A stretch of DNA of 64,000 nucleotides from Lachnospiraceae bacterium oral taxon 500. GTDB lineage: Bacteria; Bacillota; Clostridia; Lachnospirales; Vallitaleaceae. The position numbers and the translations under genes were made by a program. Under the pieces are notes generated by a model. It saw only the letters and a list, made by a program, of their open reading frames with translations. It was not told where the DNA came from and ran no database searches. The first letter of the stretch is position 1. Each line of letters begins with the position of its first letter. This document shows, piece after piece, positions 63,141-64,000 of this stretch. The stretch is from the NCBI GenBank assembly GCA_002999035.1, contig CP027241.1:2235001-2299000 (forward strand), written 5' to 3'.

Positions 63141-64000
63141 TTATTTCTTTTCCCATTTATAGATAATGCCGCGTTCAGCAAAATCTTTAATTTGTTCCTG
63201 AGTATAGCCCAGTTCTGCCATAACTTCATAAGAGTTCTCGCCGATCAACGGTCCGCGACGGTATTCCGGCACGCCCATTTCCTGGAATTTTACCGGCGGA
63301 CGAACCAGGGTTCTCTCGTTGCCGTTATCATACTTCATCTTATAGAAGCAGTTGTTGGCCCAGGCCTGCGGATCTTCTAAGATTTCTTCCCAGCTCTGTG
63401 CTACCGAGAAAGCAACGTCAGCTTCTTTCAGGATTTCTTTCCATTCTGCCGCCGTCTTCTTGCCGAAAGCTTCCATGACGATATCATAAACTTCATAAGT
63501 GATGCCCTTTTCCTGCAAGGTCTTAATCGGGAAATAATTTTCATTATCCAGCAAGTCCTCCCGACCCAGCGCCTTCATAAACGGCTTGTAGTAAGTGTTG
63601 TAATCCGGCATACAGGTTTGGATGAAACGGTCATCCTTGGTCCGCCAGGCGGCGTTAAACGGATTCGGGGATAAGCGGATATCAATCGGGTATTTCTTGC
63701 CGTAATCGGTATACTGCGCAGCCTGCACCATCATACCCATGTTAAAGACGGCACTTTCATACAGGCTGGTTTCGACCTTTTCCCCCTGACCGGTAACCTT
63801 GGCATGATAAAGTGCTGCCAAAATACCGGCTGCCAGGTTCATACCGACATTGTGGTCACCTAAGCCCGGTACTACGTTCATCGGCACAGTCCCGGCCTGA
63901 CGCAGACTATCCAAATAACCACCGCGGGCAAAGAAAGAAGTAAAATCAAAACCCGGCAAATCCTTATCCGGTCCATATTCACCGTAACCGGTGCAGATGG
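63141..64000 (-). CDS. CoA transferase, CaiB/BaiF (HadA/FldA-like), 5' partial
   Basis: The C-terminal 285 residues of a family III CoA transferase, open to the window edge. Visible blocks: TGYGEYGPDKDLPGF, VPGLGDHNVGMNLAAGILAA, GQGEKVETSLYESAVFNMG, FNAAWRTKDDRFIQTC and GVPEYRRGPLIGENSYEV. These fit HadA/FldA-like enzymes that move CoA between 2-hydroxyacids or arylacids during Stickland-type amino-acid fermentation. The catalytic Asp lies upstream, outside the window. Downstream is the bidirectional terminator. The exact substrate is not shown. Confidence 0.9.
   Translation of the reverse strand, partial: ICTGYGEYGPDKDLPGFDFTSFFARGGYLDSLRQAGTVPMNVVPGLGDHNVGMNLAAGILAALYHAKVTGQGEKVETSLYESAVFNMGMMVQAAQYTDYGKKYPIDIRLSPNPFNAAWRTKDDRFIQTCMPDYNTYYKPFMKALGREDLLDNENYFPIKTLQEKGITYEVYDIVMEAFGKKTAAEWKEILKEADVAFSVAQSWEEILEDPQAWANNCFYKMKYDNGNERTLVRPPVKFQEMGVPEYRRGPLIGENSYEVMAELGYTQEQIKDFAERGIIYKWEKK

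Overview
The window reads as a chromosomal stretch of a strictly anaerobic, Gram-positive-type bacterium of the class Clostridia. The reasons are a six-subunit Rnf ion pump, a clostridial hybrid-cluster protein, a Firmicute L27 with a cleavable N-terminus next to its Prp protease, a T-box leader on thrS, CGAAC-type LexA boxes, a DivIVA/SepF division cluster, and a HadA/FldA-type CoA transferase typical of amino-acid fermenters. Shine-Dalgarno sites are strong (AGGAGG/GGAGG) and many promoters are near-consensus TTGACA-17-TATAAT. Genus and species cannot be fixed from sequence alone. No rRNA, tRNA, CRISPR array, transposase or prophage was seen.

Layout. 1-3.5 kb: end of the rnf operon (D partial, G, E, A, B) with a palindromic repeat element inserted between rnfA and rnfB. 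3.5-5.4 kb: a strong promoter/operator with a 32-codon ORF, an unknown coiled-coil protein and a lipoprotein. 5.4-12.8 kb: an EF-G paralogue with altered G motifs, Mrp ATPase, cysteine desulfurase, Na/phosphate transporter and MgtE. 12.8-16.2 kb: divergent HcpR-like regulator and Hcp with two small partners (nitrosative stress). 16.2-25.1 kb: T-box, thrS, a DUF4261-like protein, alaS, CapA-like lipoprotein and an acyltransferase. 25.1-31 kb: GntR/UTRA regulator with a repeat-filled leader, a mannose-family PTS (broken EIIA, then IIC, IID, IIB) and a DUF3604 PHP-like hydrolase. 31-36.9 kb: galE, small membrane protein, a ParB-like/BMP fusion, a metallophosphoesterase and a lipoprotein.

37-43.6 kb: division and envelope cluster (HlyD-like protein, YggS, SepF, YggT, DivIVA, LspA, RluD) followed by a uracil/xanthine permease behind an attenuator-like hairpin. 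43.7-48.6 kb: double GNAT, DUF1294, YbaK deacylase, thioesterase, TtcA-type enzyme and a tyrosine recombinase. 48.6-50 kb: divergent yneA-like/lexA SOS pair. 50.2-56.4 kb (minus strand): rplU-prp-rpmA, then obg, a secreted SNase-like/HhH protein, a NadD-YqeK fusion and rsfS. 56.5-64 kb: PepD peptidase, SRPBCC-like protein, pyrC-pyrK-pyrD, Dps, a candidate orphan structured RNA and a CoA transferase running off the window.

The parts most worth follow-up are the cytoplasmic ParB-like/BMP fusion, the orphan promoter-terminator unit at 62.9-63.1 kb, the tandem repeats in the gntR leader, the PTS with a dead EIIA and a PHP-like hydrolase, the EF-G paralogue with degenerate G4/G5, and the scattered palindromic repeat family.
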